Shown piece by piece: positions 1 to 8,831 of a DNA stretch of 64,000 nucleotides. How positions within the stretch are numbered: position 1 is the stretch's first letter; the number at the start of each line of letters is the position of its first letter. Where the stretch lies: assembly GCA_020342235.1 (NCBI GenBank), contig CP073213.1, forward strand, positions 474,501 to 538,500. The letters run 5' to 3'. Below the pieces are notes generated by a model, which was given only the letters and a program-made list of their open reading frames with translations, had not been told where the DNA came from and made no database searches. Source of the stretch: Saccharomycopsis phalli (taxonomy: Eukaryota; Ascomycota; Saccharomycetes; Ascoideales; Saccharomycopsidaceae). Made by a program: the position numbers and the translations under genes.

Positions 1-827
1 TTTGTTTGCTCAAGAACCGACTTGTCAAACGTGATCGGATGGTGTGCCGTCGCTGGTGATTTAAGTGCTGGGTACCCCTCCACATCCAACCGAATACAGT
101 CGAGATTCCCGTCAGGAACCCCTAGCATCTCGGAAACACTGCCGCCGATTCGAAACGGCCCATCAAACACTTTTACCGGCTTGATTTCCTTGATTGTCGG
201 CGTGGTCAAGTGCTGCAGAATCGTGTGAAAATCCAACACTGTGCCGTCAACTTTGCCAACAAACGACTTCCAAAGATCCACAAACTCGATCCGCGTGTAC
301 AACTCAAACCCGACGCCAACCACAGTCAACTTTATTTGGTTCTCGTTGATAAGCAGCACGATTTGCGGGACCACAGGCGAGTCGAGAAAATCGTTATAGT
401 CGTCGTAATCGCCAGCATTTGTGAGCAAAAAGATGTTCTTGACAAACTTCTTCTTGCCCACAAACTCCACCATGTCCTGGATCGCCTTGAGAATGCCAAC
501 CAATAGTCTATTACTGGTGTCTTGCTTCTCGACACTAGGCTCGAGACGGTTGAGCTTTCGGATGGTCTCAATTTGCGGAATTCCTATTTTCTCAATCACA
601 CAGTTGCCAACAAGCGTCAGATCCACCAGCTCAAACGACTTGTTTGTGTTGGGCTCAAAGAAACTAACAAGCAACTCGCTATAGATTGTCTTTCTCTGTT
701 TGATGATTTTGTCCGCAATAATGGACTTGAAGTACTCGAGTCCAAATTTAAGCTCGGTGGTCGAGTGGTATGGAAGTGCCATTGACGGCGACAAGTCAAT
801 GATGAATGAGTTTAGTTCTTTGGCCAT
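1..827 (-). CDS. YKU80: Ku80 (Ku70/80 large subunit), 5' part of gene
   Basis: The minus strand is open from an ATG at 827 to the window edge, giving about 275 N-terminal residues; the rest lies outside. The protein begins MAKELNSFIIDLSPSM, the typical start of the Ku80 von Willebrand A domain (a short lead-in, then the DxSPSM MIDAS-like strand). It continues with Ku-like segments such as KNIFLLTNAGDYDDYND (about residue 120) and a helix-rich stretch ending near a DLWKSFVGK segment. Ku80 pairs with Ku70, encircles DNA ends, starts non-homologous end joining and protects telomeres in the nucleus. The start was chosen because MAKEL directly precedes the domain; the next in-frame Met (782) would cut into the first strand. 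The gene diverges from the Nudix gene at 1497. The identification rests on the vWA part only, since the Ku core is not in view. Confidence 0.8.
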   Translation of the reverse strand, partial: MAKELNSFIIDLSPSMALPYHSTTELKFGLEYFKSIIADKIIKQRKTIYSELLVSFFEPNTNKSFELVDLTLVGNCVIEKIGIPQIETIRKLNRLEPSVEKQDTSNRLLVGILKAIQDMVEFVGKKKFVKNIFLLTNAGDYDDYNDFLDSPVVPQIVLLINENQIKLTVVGVGFELYTRIEFVDLWKSFVGKVDGTVLDFHTILQHLTTPTIKEIKPVKVFDGPFRIGGSVSEMLGVPDGNLDCIRLDVEGYPALKSPATAHHPITFDKSVLEQT

Positions 828-1496
828 GGGGAGATGATGGTTGAGGAAGCTCAAGTCGAGGAATGATAAGTAATGGATGAGTAATGGATGAGTAATGAGT
901 AAGCAATGAATAAGCAGTGAATTAAATCAACTCTGTTGCAATTCTTGAGTATATATATTGAGTGAAAATTGTGATGCCGTTTTTGGCTGGATAAATAGGA
1001 TGAGATGAGTGTTTAATAATACCCGTGTGAATGGTACATGCACCTGGCAAAGATATCAAAAATTGAGATATCAAAAATCGAGATAACCAAAAATCGAGAT
1101 AATAATTAAGATATCGAGATAATAATTAAGATATCGAGATAATAAGTTGAGATAATATATTAAGATATCAAGACAATAAATTGCAATATCACGATAATAA
1201 ACCAAGATATCACGATAATAAATCAAGACAGTAAATCAACAATTCTCATATTAAATTGTTAAATCAATAGGCAGTTGATTGAACCGACATACCTTAAACA
1301 AATTAAACCCCAAAAGTGAAAACACGCCGACAATATCAACGACAGAATCGCTCAATATTACAACATACCCACACCATCATCTTAATCATTCAATTTAGCT
1401 TCACTTCCTAAACTTGTGCCATTGGAATTGTCTATATCCACAAGCTTCTACAAACATTTTACCATCAGACTCACCACACAGTTTACATCACCACAG
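828..1496. promoter_or_regulatory. Divergent intergenic region Ku80 / Nudix, with AT-rich tandem repeat
   Basis: This 0.67-kb region lies between two divergent starts and must hold both promoters. It contains a degenerate tandem array (about 1058-1235) of 20-22-bp units built on the words gagataataattaagatatc. Short repeats of 'gatgagtaatg' lie just upstream of the Ku80 start (860-905). No gene or RNA is seen. Confidence 0.5.
1058..1235. repeat. AT-rich degenerate tandem repeat, 20-22 bp unit
   Basis: About eight imperfect copies of a unit resembling 'aagatatcgagataataatt' follow one another. Units near the left are almost identical and drift to the right (cacgataataaaccaagat). This is simple-sequence intergenic DNA with no coding capacity. 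Confidence 0.75.
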
Positions 1497-2033
1497 ATGA
1501 CATATAATTACGAAAAATACCCATACACCATCTGTTTCATCTATAACAGAGACGATGTGCTACTTCTCAACAGAAACAAAAGCCCCTGGATGGGAAATTG
1601 GAATGGCATTGGCGGAAAGTTGGAACCGCAAGACCGCAATCCCACAGAGGGAGTGCTACGGGAAATTGAAGAAGAGGCTGGCATTCCTCCAGAAAAAGTG
1701 CGTCTCAGGTCAGTGGGAAAGATGGAGTGGTATAGACAAGGGCACGAAGTAAAGGGGATGTACATGTTTGTGGCCACTGTTGAAGACCAGGTGAGGGAAA
1801 TGTACTTGAGCAAGCCCCGGAAGTTTGACGAGGGTTTGTTGGACTGGAAAAAGAAGGACTGGGCAATGGACCGGATGAATTTAGGGGTTGTTCGGAATGT
1901 GCAATTGGCCATGGCGAATTTTGACCGTGCCACAGAAGAGAGTGTATTTAAGAGCTTTTTTATTGATGAGTTTACGATTGACCGGGTCGAATTTGTGCAA
2001 AATTTGAGTGAAACAGAGGAAGAGGGGGAGTAA
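1497..2033 (+). CDS. Nudix hydrolase, small cytosolic type
   Basis: A 178-residue protein starting at ATG 1497 (MTYNYEKYPYTICFIYN). A longer in-frame extension from a non-ATG codon at 1416 is not convincing. The Nudix box lies at about residues 42-66: GIGGKLEP, then REIEEEAGI, whose RExxEE core supplies the metal-binding glutamates. The pattern MGNWNGIGGKLE is like MutT/MTH1-type 8-oxo-dGTP and related nucleotide diphosphatases. The first half of the box carries one extra residue against the canonical Gx5Ex7REUxEExGU spacing, and Arg sits where the first Glu is expected. The substrate cannot be read from the sequence; a nucleoside diphosphate-linked compound is the family default. The C-terminal third (from about residue 115) is not a recognised domain. 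It is divergent with the Ku80 gene. Confidence 0.85.
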   Translation: MTYNYEKYPYTICFIYNRDDVLLLNRNKSPWMGNWNGIGGKLEPQDRNPTEGVLREIEEEAGIPPEKVRLRSVGKMEWYRQGHEVKGMYMFVATVEDQVREMYLSKPRKFDEGLLDWKKKDWAMDRMNLGVVRNVQLAMANFDRATEESVFKSFFIDEFTIDRVEFVQNLSETEEEGE

Positions 2034-3260
2034 TGGAGCAAAAAAATGAGATGGACAAGTATATTCTGAATCATGTGCAAAGACTTTACCAAGGACACGC
2101 GATATGATTAAACTATTGATTATGTACTTATAAACAACATGGCTAAAAATAAGTAAGCATGAATGACTATAAAAATTAAACCATAGTTTAAGACTGACAT
2201 GTCTGACTGCATGCTTGGGAATTGCAATATGAAAAGACTGTATGATTAGAAAATGCAAGACAATCGATTGAATTAATATATTTTGGAATGATAATGAATA
2301 ACAATTGATGAATAACAATTGACAATAGACAGGAAATCCCAAGAGTGACAACACAGGCACCGGATATATGAACCTTTGCCGTTATTAAAAAAACTCGAGA
2401 GTAGACTATAACAAAAGTTCTTTAAATATGACACTCTGATATAGACGCTACAATAGACACACGTTCAGCTACTTTAGGAAATGGCCTCAAAGTGACAGGA
2501 AATTGTCACTTCTCATGAATACTTCCCAATACACTGCCAAAAAGCACAAACGAGTACAAGACCATCTACAGATACAAAGCCACCTAGTATATGCCCTTAG
2601 TTTCCAAGGCAGTCTTTTGCTTGATTTCCAATTAACCGGTGGAACCAGCCTCACAGATGGCAAGTTGCTACGATTCGAAGATCCAAAATTCAGAATATAA
2701 AAGTGCCTATTCCACATGGCCTCCAAAGTCGCCAATTCTTTTGAGAATGGATGAAATTCTAGACCAAATGGAGTTGGAAATACGCTTAAAGTGCTTAATC
2801 TCTGAGAAGCCGAGCGCCAGATTCAATTGGTTTAAAGGTGTGGGCTAGAGTTTTTGTGGGAGACATGATACGGGTCCAATAATAGTTGGCTATACAACTG
2901 ATGAGGAATGACGAGAGTATGAAAATAGTAAAATCAGCATACTGTTTGGAGGCAATATCACAATATTGTAGACTTGGAATTTTGAAAGCTGGGGCATGTC
3001 TAAGTTGAATACATTGTGGCCTGGTAACTCTACACACAAGGCAAAAATGTCTGATGGACAATTGGAAACTGACTTGGTATGTTTTTCCAGAAATGGTACA
3101 CTTGTTTTTCCAGAAAAATAATACTTTTGTGTATCATGGATGTGTTGGTAATTGACCACCGGGGAATGGTAAACCTGGAACCATCAGGACCCTGAAATGG
3201 ACAGCGTTCAATTTTGTAGTATAAATGAGATGGAGTTTTCATAAATCAACATACACAACA
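2034..3260. other. Gene-poor spacer with degenerate repeat copy
   Basis: No gene is seen between the Nudix stop and the small secreted-protein remnant. The short open frames here (for example 2503-2700, 2639-2848 and 2890-3159 on the minus strand) have no recognisable motifs. The segment 2540-2700 resembles part of the dispersed repeat at 54.0-55.4 kb and is listed separately. Confidence 0.5.
2540..2700 (+). repeat. Decayed fragment of dispersed repeat family (as at 54.0-55.4 kb)
   Basis: Read on the plus strand the segment encodes the pattern GTSLTDGKLLRFEDP. It parallels GKSLTDGSLLKLFGNGP in the 54.9-kb copy, with similar DNA on both sides (cctcacaga.ggc.cgttgct). The neighbouring 4.14-4.50 kb segment matches a later part of the same element, so the two may be halves of one old copy split by later sequence. 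The function of the encoded protein is not recognised. Confidence 0.45.
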
Positions 3261-3629
3261 ATGCAATTCCAAACTCTCTTTACCATCTTTTCTATTGCTT
3301 CAACTGCTGCTACCGCTCCTTCCGGCGAAACCGCTACTTTGGTTTCTTCATTTTTGAACCAAGCTGCTACTGATGTTCCTACTGCTCCTGTCGACTCTGA
3401 AAATGTTCAAGAAAAGAAATCGCATGGTAGACTCAAGGCTGTGGTACTGGAATTGGAATCGCTGGGGATCTTGCTGGAATTGCTGTTGATGGTTTTAAGA
3501 TGGCCAACGCGGGCAAGAAAGATAGTTAGTTTTATAGTGCTGCTGGACGGTATGGATATGCGATATATTTACAGTACGATTGTAGACAGGTGTACCGGGA
3601 GAATGTGTAGTGGGATGGACAAGAGTTGA
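3261..3629 (+). pseudogene. Remnant of a small secreted-protein gene
   Basis: An ATG at 3261 opens a convincing signal peptide (MQFQTLFTIFSIASTAATA) followed by a Ser/Ala/Thr-rich propeptide-like stretch ending in a KK pair. After that the reading frame no longer looks like a real protein, while the DNA still carries a glycine-rich coding pattern typical of a small secreted protein. A TATA-like tataaat lies about 40 bp upstream. I treat it as a decayed gene of unknown family. It is not similar to the other secreted proteins in this window beyond the signal peptide. Confidence 0.45.
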
Positions 3630-4764
3630 TGGTTGCAAGTGCAAGGTTTTCACACTATTGGTACTAAGAAAACTGCTCTAATGAGTATTTAGCCCCGGAC
3701 AACTACGAGGTGATATGATGTTTTGCTGATGTTTTGCTGCTATTCTTGGTTGATATTCCTGGCTGATGTATTTTCTGGGATGCCTTCAGTTATCTTTAAC
3801 AATGAGATCCTTGTCAGCATGGCCTCCTCATATTATAAGATCCCTGTCAGCATGGCCTCCTTCAACAGTTCCTGCATAGTCTTGTCGAATCGCCGTCCAG
3901 ACGATGTAGCGAAATATAAGCAAATATTTGTATTATTATATGAGGTTTACGACATAATAGACAGGACTTGAGCAGAGAATAAAGAATTATTAAATAGACA
4001 AGGTGACGACTCAAAGGATAGATGACGACTCAAGGATAGATGGTAGCAAATACGTTATTCGACAAGTATTTTACTCGGAAACATCCTGGGCACTGTTAGG
4101 AAATCTTTTGAGTCTTGAAATGGTTTCCAAAGCACCATTGAATATTTAAAGTCGCCAATCAGACCAATTATTGGCCTGATGCAAAAATGCGCCGTAGACC
4201 AACAAGAACTCAAGAAATGGCAAATATTGATCTCTATAGAGTTTTATTGAACGTGCTGGAACATTATTCCAATATTCAGCAGTGAAACTTGGCAAAAAGG
4301 GCACCCAGGCTTGCACAACCAATGCAAGTGCCATGTATTCACCATCCAACTGCACAAAGTAAAGTTTAATACCCAGCAGCTATGTATCCGGAGAGAATAT
4401 CTAGTTAGATATAAAATAAAGATTTGCCTATGCGAGTTTGCCAGACGGAAATCAGTACTCATTTATAATGTTTATTTACATCTATAGTAGACCCCAGAGG
4501 GTACTCATTTATAGGATGCTACATGTTGATTCTGGAGGAGTAGATTGTACACACTACAAGTAGAGACGATCCCTTTTGTTGTCCATGTAGACACATTCAA
4601 AGTAAATAAGATTCCCTGACTCTTTGCTTGTCATTACACGACTATCAACAGGGTTGCTTGACTCTATACCTGATTCCAAGACATTATGTGACCGGGTAAC
4701 TCTCGCTAGGATCAATTGCCGGAAAAACCGTCCAATGTCTACAAGTCAAATGTTCATTATCATG
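3630..4764. other. Gene-poor spacer with repeat relics
   Basis: No gene is recognised. A short direct duplication (gtcagcatggcctcct) lies at 3813-3863. The segment 4140-4500 belongs to the dispersed repeat family and is listed separately. The STD1/MTH1 homologue ends at 4765 on the other strand. Confidence 0.5.
4140..4500 (+). repeat. Decayed copy of dispersed repeat family
   Basis: The DNA at 4240-4385 aligns by eye with 55150-55300: 'tggaacattattcc', 'aggcttgcacaaccaatgca' and 'aaagtttaatacccagca' against 'tggcacatgattcc', 'aggcttagacaatcaatgca' and 'gaagtttaatcccaagca'. At 4467 'gtttatttacatctatag' followed by 'accccagagggta' matches the left-end motif seen at 20578 and 54009. The order of the pieces is not that of the longest copy, so rearrangement or two adjacent relics is likely. 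Confidence 0.5.
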
Positions 4765-6279
4765 CTAATTATCGACGCTCCAGTTCAACCCCACTCTATT
4801 ATAGACGTTCTCCTGCACCTGGGACCACATGATTGCAATCTCCTCGCTGCTCACCAACTCGCTCTTCATCCCACGGAACCCTTCTTCGTTCTTGTATATC
4901 GTGTATCCGTTGATGATTGCAGTCTTGAGCAAGCTCTGGCCCTTTTTCCCGGCCTTTTTCTGCGGAACCTGAACCCTCACGCCGCTCTGTATCTGTTTCT
5001 TGCGCTGCTTCTTCAACACACTCACACACTTTTTCAAGTCGTGCCGGCACTGGGCCTCGATTGCCAAGTTCAAGCTGTAGTTTTCAATAATGTTGCGCCA
5101 CTCGTGCTTCTCTAGTCGCATTTTCACGTTCAGCTGCCTCACCTTGGCTGCTTTCCGGCTCTTGGCCGTCATCACTGTGTATCGAGCAATTTCGTGCCGG
5201 TACTTTGTATCTGAGATCCGTTCCTTGTAGATGTCACTGTCGGCAAGTCCCGATACTAGCTGTTCGTTGGAGCTGTCCAACGGCAAATACACGATGCGGA
5301 ACCCCGGCGGAGAGTAGATCACGGGGATCTGGCCGTGCCATTCTGGCTTAAGATCGGCGACGATCAACAACAGCCTGAGATCGTTCAAGTCCCAGTCGAT
5401 CAACTCACGCTTGGTGAAACTTGGCCGTCCGTTGGGGAGAACGTGTGTGAGAAACTCGGGGAGGTACATGTCGTCAAACGACACTGGAAGGGCTTGTGGA
5501 AGCGTGATCATTGGGGTGTAGAGGTTGATTGAGTCCTGGAACGTGGCTCCGGTTTCGTTGGTCATGAATGTGAAGAGGGAGTTTCCGCCGACGGTTTCCG
5601 TGCCGCTGGCATGAGTTTCCACTCTTGAAATGGGCAGCATTTCCACGTCGGGGTCGACGTACCGTGTGGATGGGTGTATCTGGTCTGGACGAGTGTATTG
5701 TATTCCATTTGCTTCATTTGTTTTCTGTTTATTCTGTTCGTTCATTCCATTCTGTTTATTCTGTTCATTCATTCCATTCTGTTTATTCTGTTCATTCATT
5801 CCATTCTGTTCATTTTGTCCATTTATTCCATTTTGTCCATTCATTTCATTTTGTCCATTTATTCCATTTTGTCCATTCATTTCATTTTGTCCATTCATTT
5901 CATTTTGTCCATTCATTTCATTTTGTCCATTCATTTCATTTTGTCCATTCTGTCCTCCCACATTGTCCTCCACTTCATTCTCCCCCTCACGCTTCTTAAA
6001 CAACCCAAAGATCCCCTTTTGCAAATCCCCAGAACTGCTCTTCGGCCGCAACTTGCTAAACGCCCCGCCAAACAACTTCCGCCGTCTCCCCTCATCCACC
6101 ACATCTTCCGCCAAATTATCCAGCAGCGCACTCACCTCGTTCACCAAAGGCGACGACCCGTGCTTCAAAGGCCCAGATAACTGCAACCTGCTGTGAATCT
6201 CAAGCCGCGCCTGCTCCGTAAACTCCCTTGGGACCACAAAGTTCTGTTTCTTCGAATATTGCGACCCGATATACGACAT
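4765..6279 (-). CDS. STD1: STD1/MTH1-like glucose-signalling regulator with NGQNEM repeat linker
   Basis: A 504-residue protein starting at ATG 6279. The family signature is strong: an N-terminal block TEQARLEIHSRLQ (about 21-33); TKRELIDWDLNDLRLLLIV followed by LKPEW (about 290-315); LPLDSS with SDIYKE; EWRNIIENYSLNLAIEAQC (about 400-418); and a C-terminal IMWSQVQENVYNRVGLNW. These match the S. cerevisiae Mth1/Std1 blocks, with one gene standing for the pair. These proteins bridge membrane glucose sensors and the Rgt1 repressor: without glucose they hold Rgt1 on hexose-transporter promoters, and with glucose they are phosphorylated and destroyed. Residues about 109-190 are a low-complexity insert of near-perfect NGQNEM, NGQNGI and NEQNKQNGM units, absent from the S. 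cerevisiae proteins I remember. It lies in the variable linker, so the conserved core is intact. Confidence 0.88.
   Translation of the reverse strand: MSYIGSQYSKKQNFVVPREFTEQARLEIHSRLQLSGPLKHGSSPLVNEVSALLDNLAEDVVDEGRRRKLFGGAFSKLRPKSSSGDLQKGIFGLFKKREGENEVEDNVGGQNGQNEMNGQNEMNGQNEMNGQNEMNGQNGINGQNEMNGQNGINGQNEQNGMNEQNKQNGMNEQNKQNGMNEQNKQKTNEANGIQYTRPDQIHPSTRYVDPDVEMLPISRVETHASGTETVGGNSLFTFMTNETGATFQDSINLYTPMITLPQALPVSFDDMYLPEFLTHVLPNGRPSFTKRELIDWDLNDLRLLLIVADLKPEWHGQIPVIYSPPGFRIVYLPLDSSNEQLVSGLADSDIYKERISDTKYRHEIARYTVMTAKSRKAAKVRQLNVKMRLEKHEWRNIIENYSLNLAIEAQCRHDLKKCVSVLKKQRKKQIQSGVRVQVPQKKAGKKGQSLLKTAIINGYTIYKNEEGFRGMKSELVSSEEIAIMWSQVQENVYNRVGLNWSVDN
5700..5960 (-). repeat. In-frame coding minisatellite in STD1-like gene (18- and 27-bp units)
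   Basis: On the plus strand the DNA is a chain of 'ttcattttgtccattcattt' words in units of 18 bp (NGQNEM / NGQNGI), with a second block of 27-bp units (NGMNEQNKQ) at 5740-5810. Units differ by one or two bases, which suggests recent turnover. All lengths are multiples of three, so the frame is kept. Long open frames on the opposite strand here are a by-product of this repeat. Confidence 0.85.
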
Positions 6280-8015
6280 TTTGTTTGTAGAAAAGTTAGC
6301 CGCCTACAAATTCAGGAAAAACTATCAGATGCGTTACCCGGCCCCACGGACCGCCGGGACCCCAAGTGGCCCATCCCGGTGGACGCCAAGCGTCACGTAC
6401 ATCTGGACTCGCCTTCCTTCCACACCTAGTCCGCCTACCTCGGCACCCTGAGTATCTGCCAATCTCCAGTTGCACCCGTTCCATTGCAATTTCGCTTGGA
6501 CACCACCGGCGCATAATGTTCCGAAACCTGTGCTGTCACCCACGTTGTTACCCGGGTTTATGCTACATGCATTTTTCCGATTCCGAGGCGATCAATTGGG
6601 ACACTTGCATGCCTAAATGGTCTACGTAAGACAGTATCCTAGGCAAATTGTCTTGGCCAGTTTATATTCGTTTATAGCGTGGCGGGTCCATTGGGGGTGG
6701 GCCGTATTCAGTCATCTGGTTTTTTTTCCCATTCCGCGTGTTTAATCCATGCCAAGAAAGTTTAAATGCGAATTGACCAATTTCCGCTCAGACAATGATC
6801 GTAAAGGTAAGTCAGATGGATACTTGAATCTCAGGGAGTTGAGAATTGAAGAGTAGGTTGTAAGTAAGTAGTAGTAATAAGTAATAAGTGAGTAGGTTGT
6901 GAGTAAGTTATGTATAAGCTCTGTAGATTGTGTAGAGTCAGCTACATGGAATAAGATTGAGAATATGCAACAACACAAGTTTGCTGACACATGTCCTTGT
7001 TTAATATACAAGTATACAATGAAATGGGCTTTTTGCATACTCTAATATTCACAACCTTGTTGTAATTCTCGGGTGGTTTACTGGATTTGTACTTTTGATT
7101 TCTTGATTTCTTGATTTCTTGTTCCTCCTTCATTTCTTCATTTCTTGTTCCTTCTTTTTTCATAATCCTCATAATTTCTTCTCTCTCTTCCAGTGACTAT
7201 TCAACACACTACTTCTAAGTATACAATTCTTTAATCTCGTCATTTCTAGCCACTGTAAATCCCCATTAACCATCTGTCATCCTACAATTGCAATCTTGCC
7301 TCTTGTCTTTATCTTTTCATCTTCTTGCTACTCCATCTTCTCTTAATTATTGTGTACTTCGTGTTTGTCGTAGTTTATATTTCCGTCTGCCCCAGACACA
7401 TTATAATAAACTATAAGCTACGTAATTATTTGTTTTGTTCCATAGAATCTGGATAACCGGATTGGACTCTGCTAGGTACAAGTCTAGCCAATTTACTCAG
7501 GAAAGTCGTGTCCTCCATACGGTAAAGTGATTCCTTTTATAGTCATCACACTACACGCCTAGAGTGGCTTTGTCATAATATGCTGGCTATGGTATACGAA
7601 GAGGTGCCGTTTGTATCATATCACACGGCCCCAGACGTCACGACAGTTTTCCAATTATGCAAAAAGGTGTATTATATTTAATTAGGATAGTCATTATTAG
7701 TATAACAATTCTGGTCCAGTGTATTACATCTAATTAGAATAGTCATTATTAGTATAACAATTCTGGTCCAGTGTATTACATCCAATTAGGATAGTCATTA
7801 TTAGTATAACCATTCTGGTCCAGTGTATTACATCCAATTAGGATAGCCATTCTTTAGCACAACAATTCTAGTCCACTGTATTGCCTATACATCGATAACC
7901 AACATGGCATTGCACCATCGCCATATTAATAAAAGCACCCTCTATAGCATCCGTAATTCTACTTACCTGATTACATGTTGCACGATACATTTGACAAACT
8001 TCACTCACATCCATT
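6280..8015. other. 1.7-kb intergenic region upstream of STD1 and downstream of UTP11
   Basis: The first 250 bp (6330-6560) are clearly more GC-rich than the rest and hold several CGG/CCG triplets and 'acccgg' words, as expected in a promoter bound by zinc-cluster factors; this is inference. The remainder is AT-rich, with pyrimidine-rich runs (7080-7160) and the 52-bp tandem repeat at 7669-7877. No credible ORF or RNA gene is seen. Confidence 0.45.
7669..7877. repeat. Four-copy 52-bp tandem repeat
   Basis: Units start at 7669, 7721, 7773 and 7825, exactly 52 bp apart. Each begins 'gtattacatc.aattagga' and ends 'aacaattctggtccagt'. The last unit is the most diverged. There is no spacer diversity, so this is a minisatellite, not a CRISPR-like array. 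It lies within 150 bp of the UTP11 stop codon. Confidence 0.9.
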
Positions 8016-8738
8016 CTACTTCTTCCGCTGGTTCTTCCATTTGTAAATACCCTTGCCAATCTTCTTCTTGTCCCCTTTCTTCATCCCCTCGCGCTGCATC
8101 GCCAACTCCTTCTCAACCACACCCAACTCTTGCGATCGCACAATCTTCTGCTGGAGCCGCAGCAAGTTCTTCACCTTCCACTCGTCCATCTTCTTCCTCT
8201 GCCCGTCGTCACGCGCCTTTACACTTTCGTCAGCCAACTGCTCAAGCCGGAGCCGGTTCTCCTTCCGCGAAACCAACCGCGCATCGGTATTAAAGTGCCG
8301 CGCCAAGTCGAAATTCTCAAACTCAGACTCGCTTTCCACAAACACAGTATGCTTTGTATGCGACTCAAACATAATTCCCCGGCTCATACGCTCAATTTGC
8401 CGCTCCTCGTTCATCCGCTTACTCTTGATATAGTTCTCGTCCTGTGTCTTCAAAAGCTTGGCCTGGTCCACACTCAAAGAAACACTCGTTTCCCGCTCCT
8501 TCACTAAAACCCCCGACCCGTCGGTTTTCCGCAGCGTCATACCATGATAATACTCATCGGGATTACGATGGAATCCCTTTTCTCGTAAGCGCTTCAACCG
8601 ATCCTGCTTGTCATGATAGTCTTTCGCCCGGAGCTTGTAGTCCTTCTTCTTCTCGAGAAACCCAAACCGCTTCCGGTCCGCCGGCTGGGCTCTTTCCCGA
8701 TGCTGCTTCTTCTGAATGTCGTGGACGTATCTTGGCAT
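8016..8738 (-). CDS. UTP11: Utp11, U3 snoRNA-associated SSU processome protein
   Basis: A 240-residue basic protein. The start at 8738 (MPRYVHDIQKKQHRERAQP) fits the family, whose members open with a short M-x-x-x-VHDxQKKQHRER motif; an upstream in-frame Met at 8849 would add 37 unrelated residues. Hallmarks are FGFLEKKKDYKLRAKDYH (about 26-43), LRxKGFHRNPDEYYHGM (about 52-68), DQAKLLKTQDENYIKSKR (about 90) and the C-terminal IYKWKNQRKK. Length matches the usual 250 or so. Utp11 acts in the nucleolus in the small-subunit processome, which cleaves pre-18S rRNA. It diverges from the F-box-like gene with less than 100 bp between the two starts, so the promoters overlap. Confidence 0.93.
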   Translation of the reverse strand: MPRYVHDIQKKQHRERAQPADRKRFGFLEKKKDYKLRAKDYHDKQDRLKRLREKGFHRNPDEYYHGMTLRKTDGSGVLVKERETSVSLSVDQAKLLKTQDENYIKSKRMNEERQIERMSRGIMFESHTKHTVFVESESEFENFDLARHFNTDARLVSRKENRLRLEQLADESVKARDDGQRKKMDEWKVKNLLRLQQKIVRSQELGVVEKELAMQREGMKKGDKKKIGKGIYKWKNQRKK

Positions 8739-8831
8739 GGTAATGGTGAGTATAATTTTTTTTTCTCGATGAGATGGTCTACACGTGAAGACGGGTAATT
8801 GCATCAAGTGCGGGTAAGCTTGCTGGGTGAA
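8739..8831. promoter_or_regulatory. Short bidirectional promoter UTP11 / F-box gene
   Basis: Only 93 bp separate the two start codons. It contains a poly-T tract (8757-8764) and one ACACGTGA E-box at 8780. Regulation is inferred from position only. Confidence 0.45.

Noticed and set aside
1416-1496. N-terminal extension of the Nudix protein
   Set aside because: No ATG start is present there and the extra residues resemble translated leader sequence.
5630-6196. Three long plus-strand ORFs (up to 188 codons) across the STD1-like gene
   Set aside because: They exist only because the NGQNEM minisatellite keeps all frames open; the minus-strand protein has a clear family match.
7669-7877. Possible CRISPR-like array
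   Set aside because: The 52-bp units follow directly on each other with no unique spacers, and the organism is a eukaryote.
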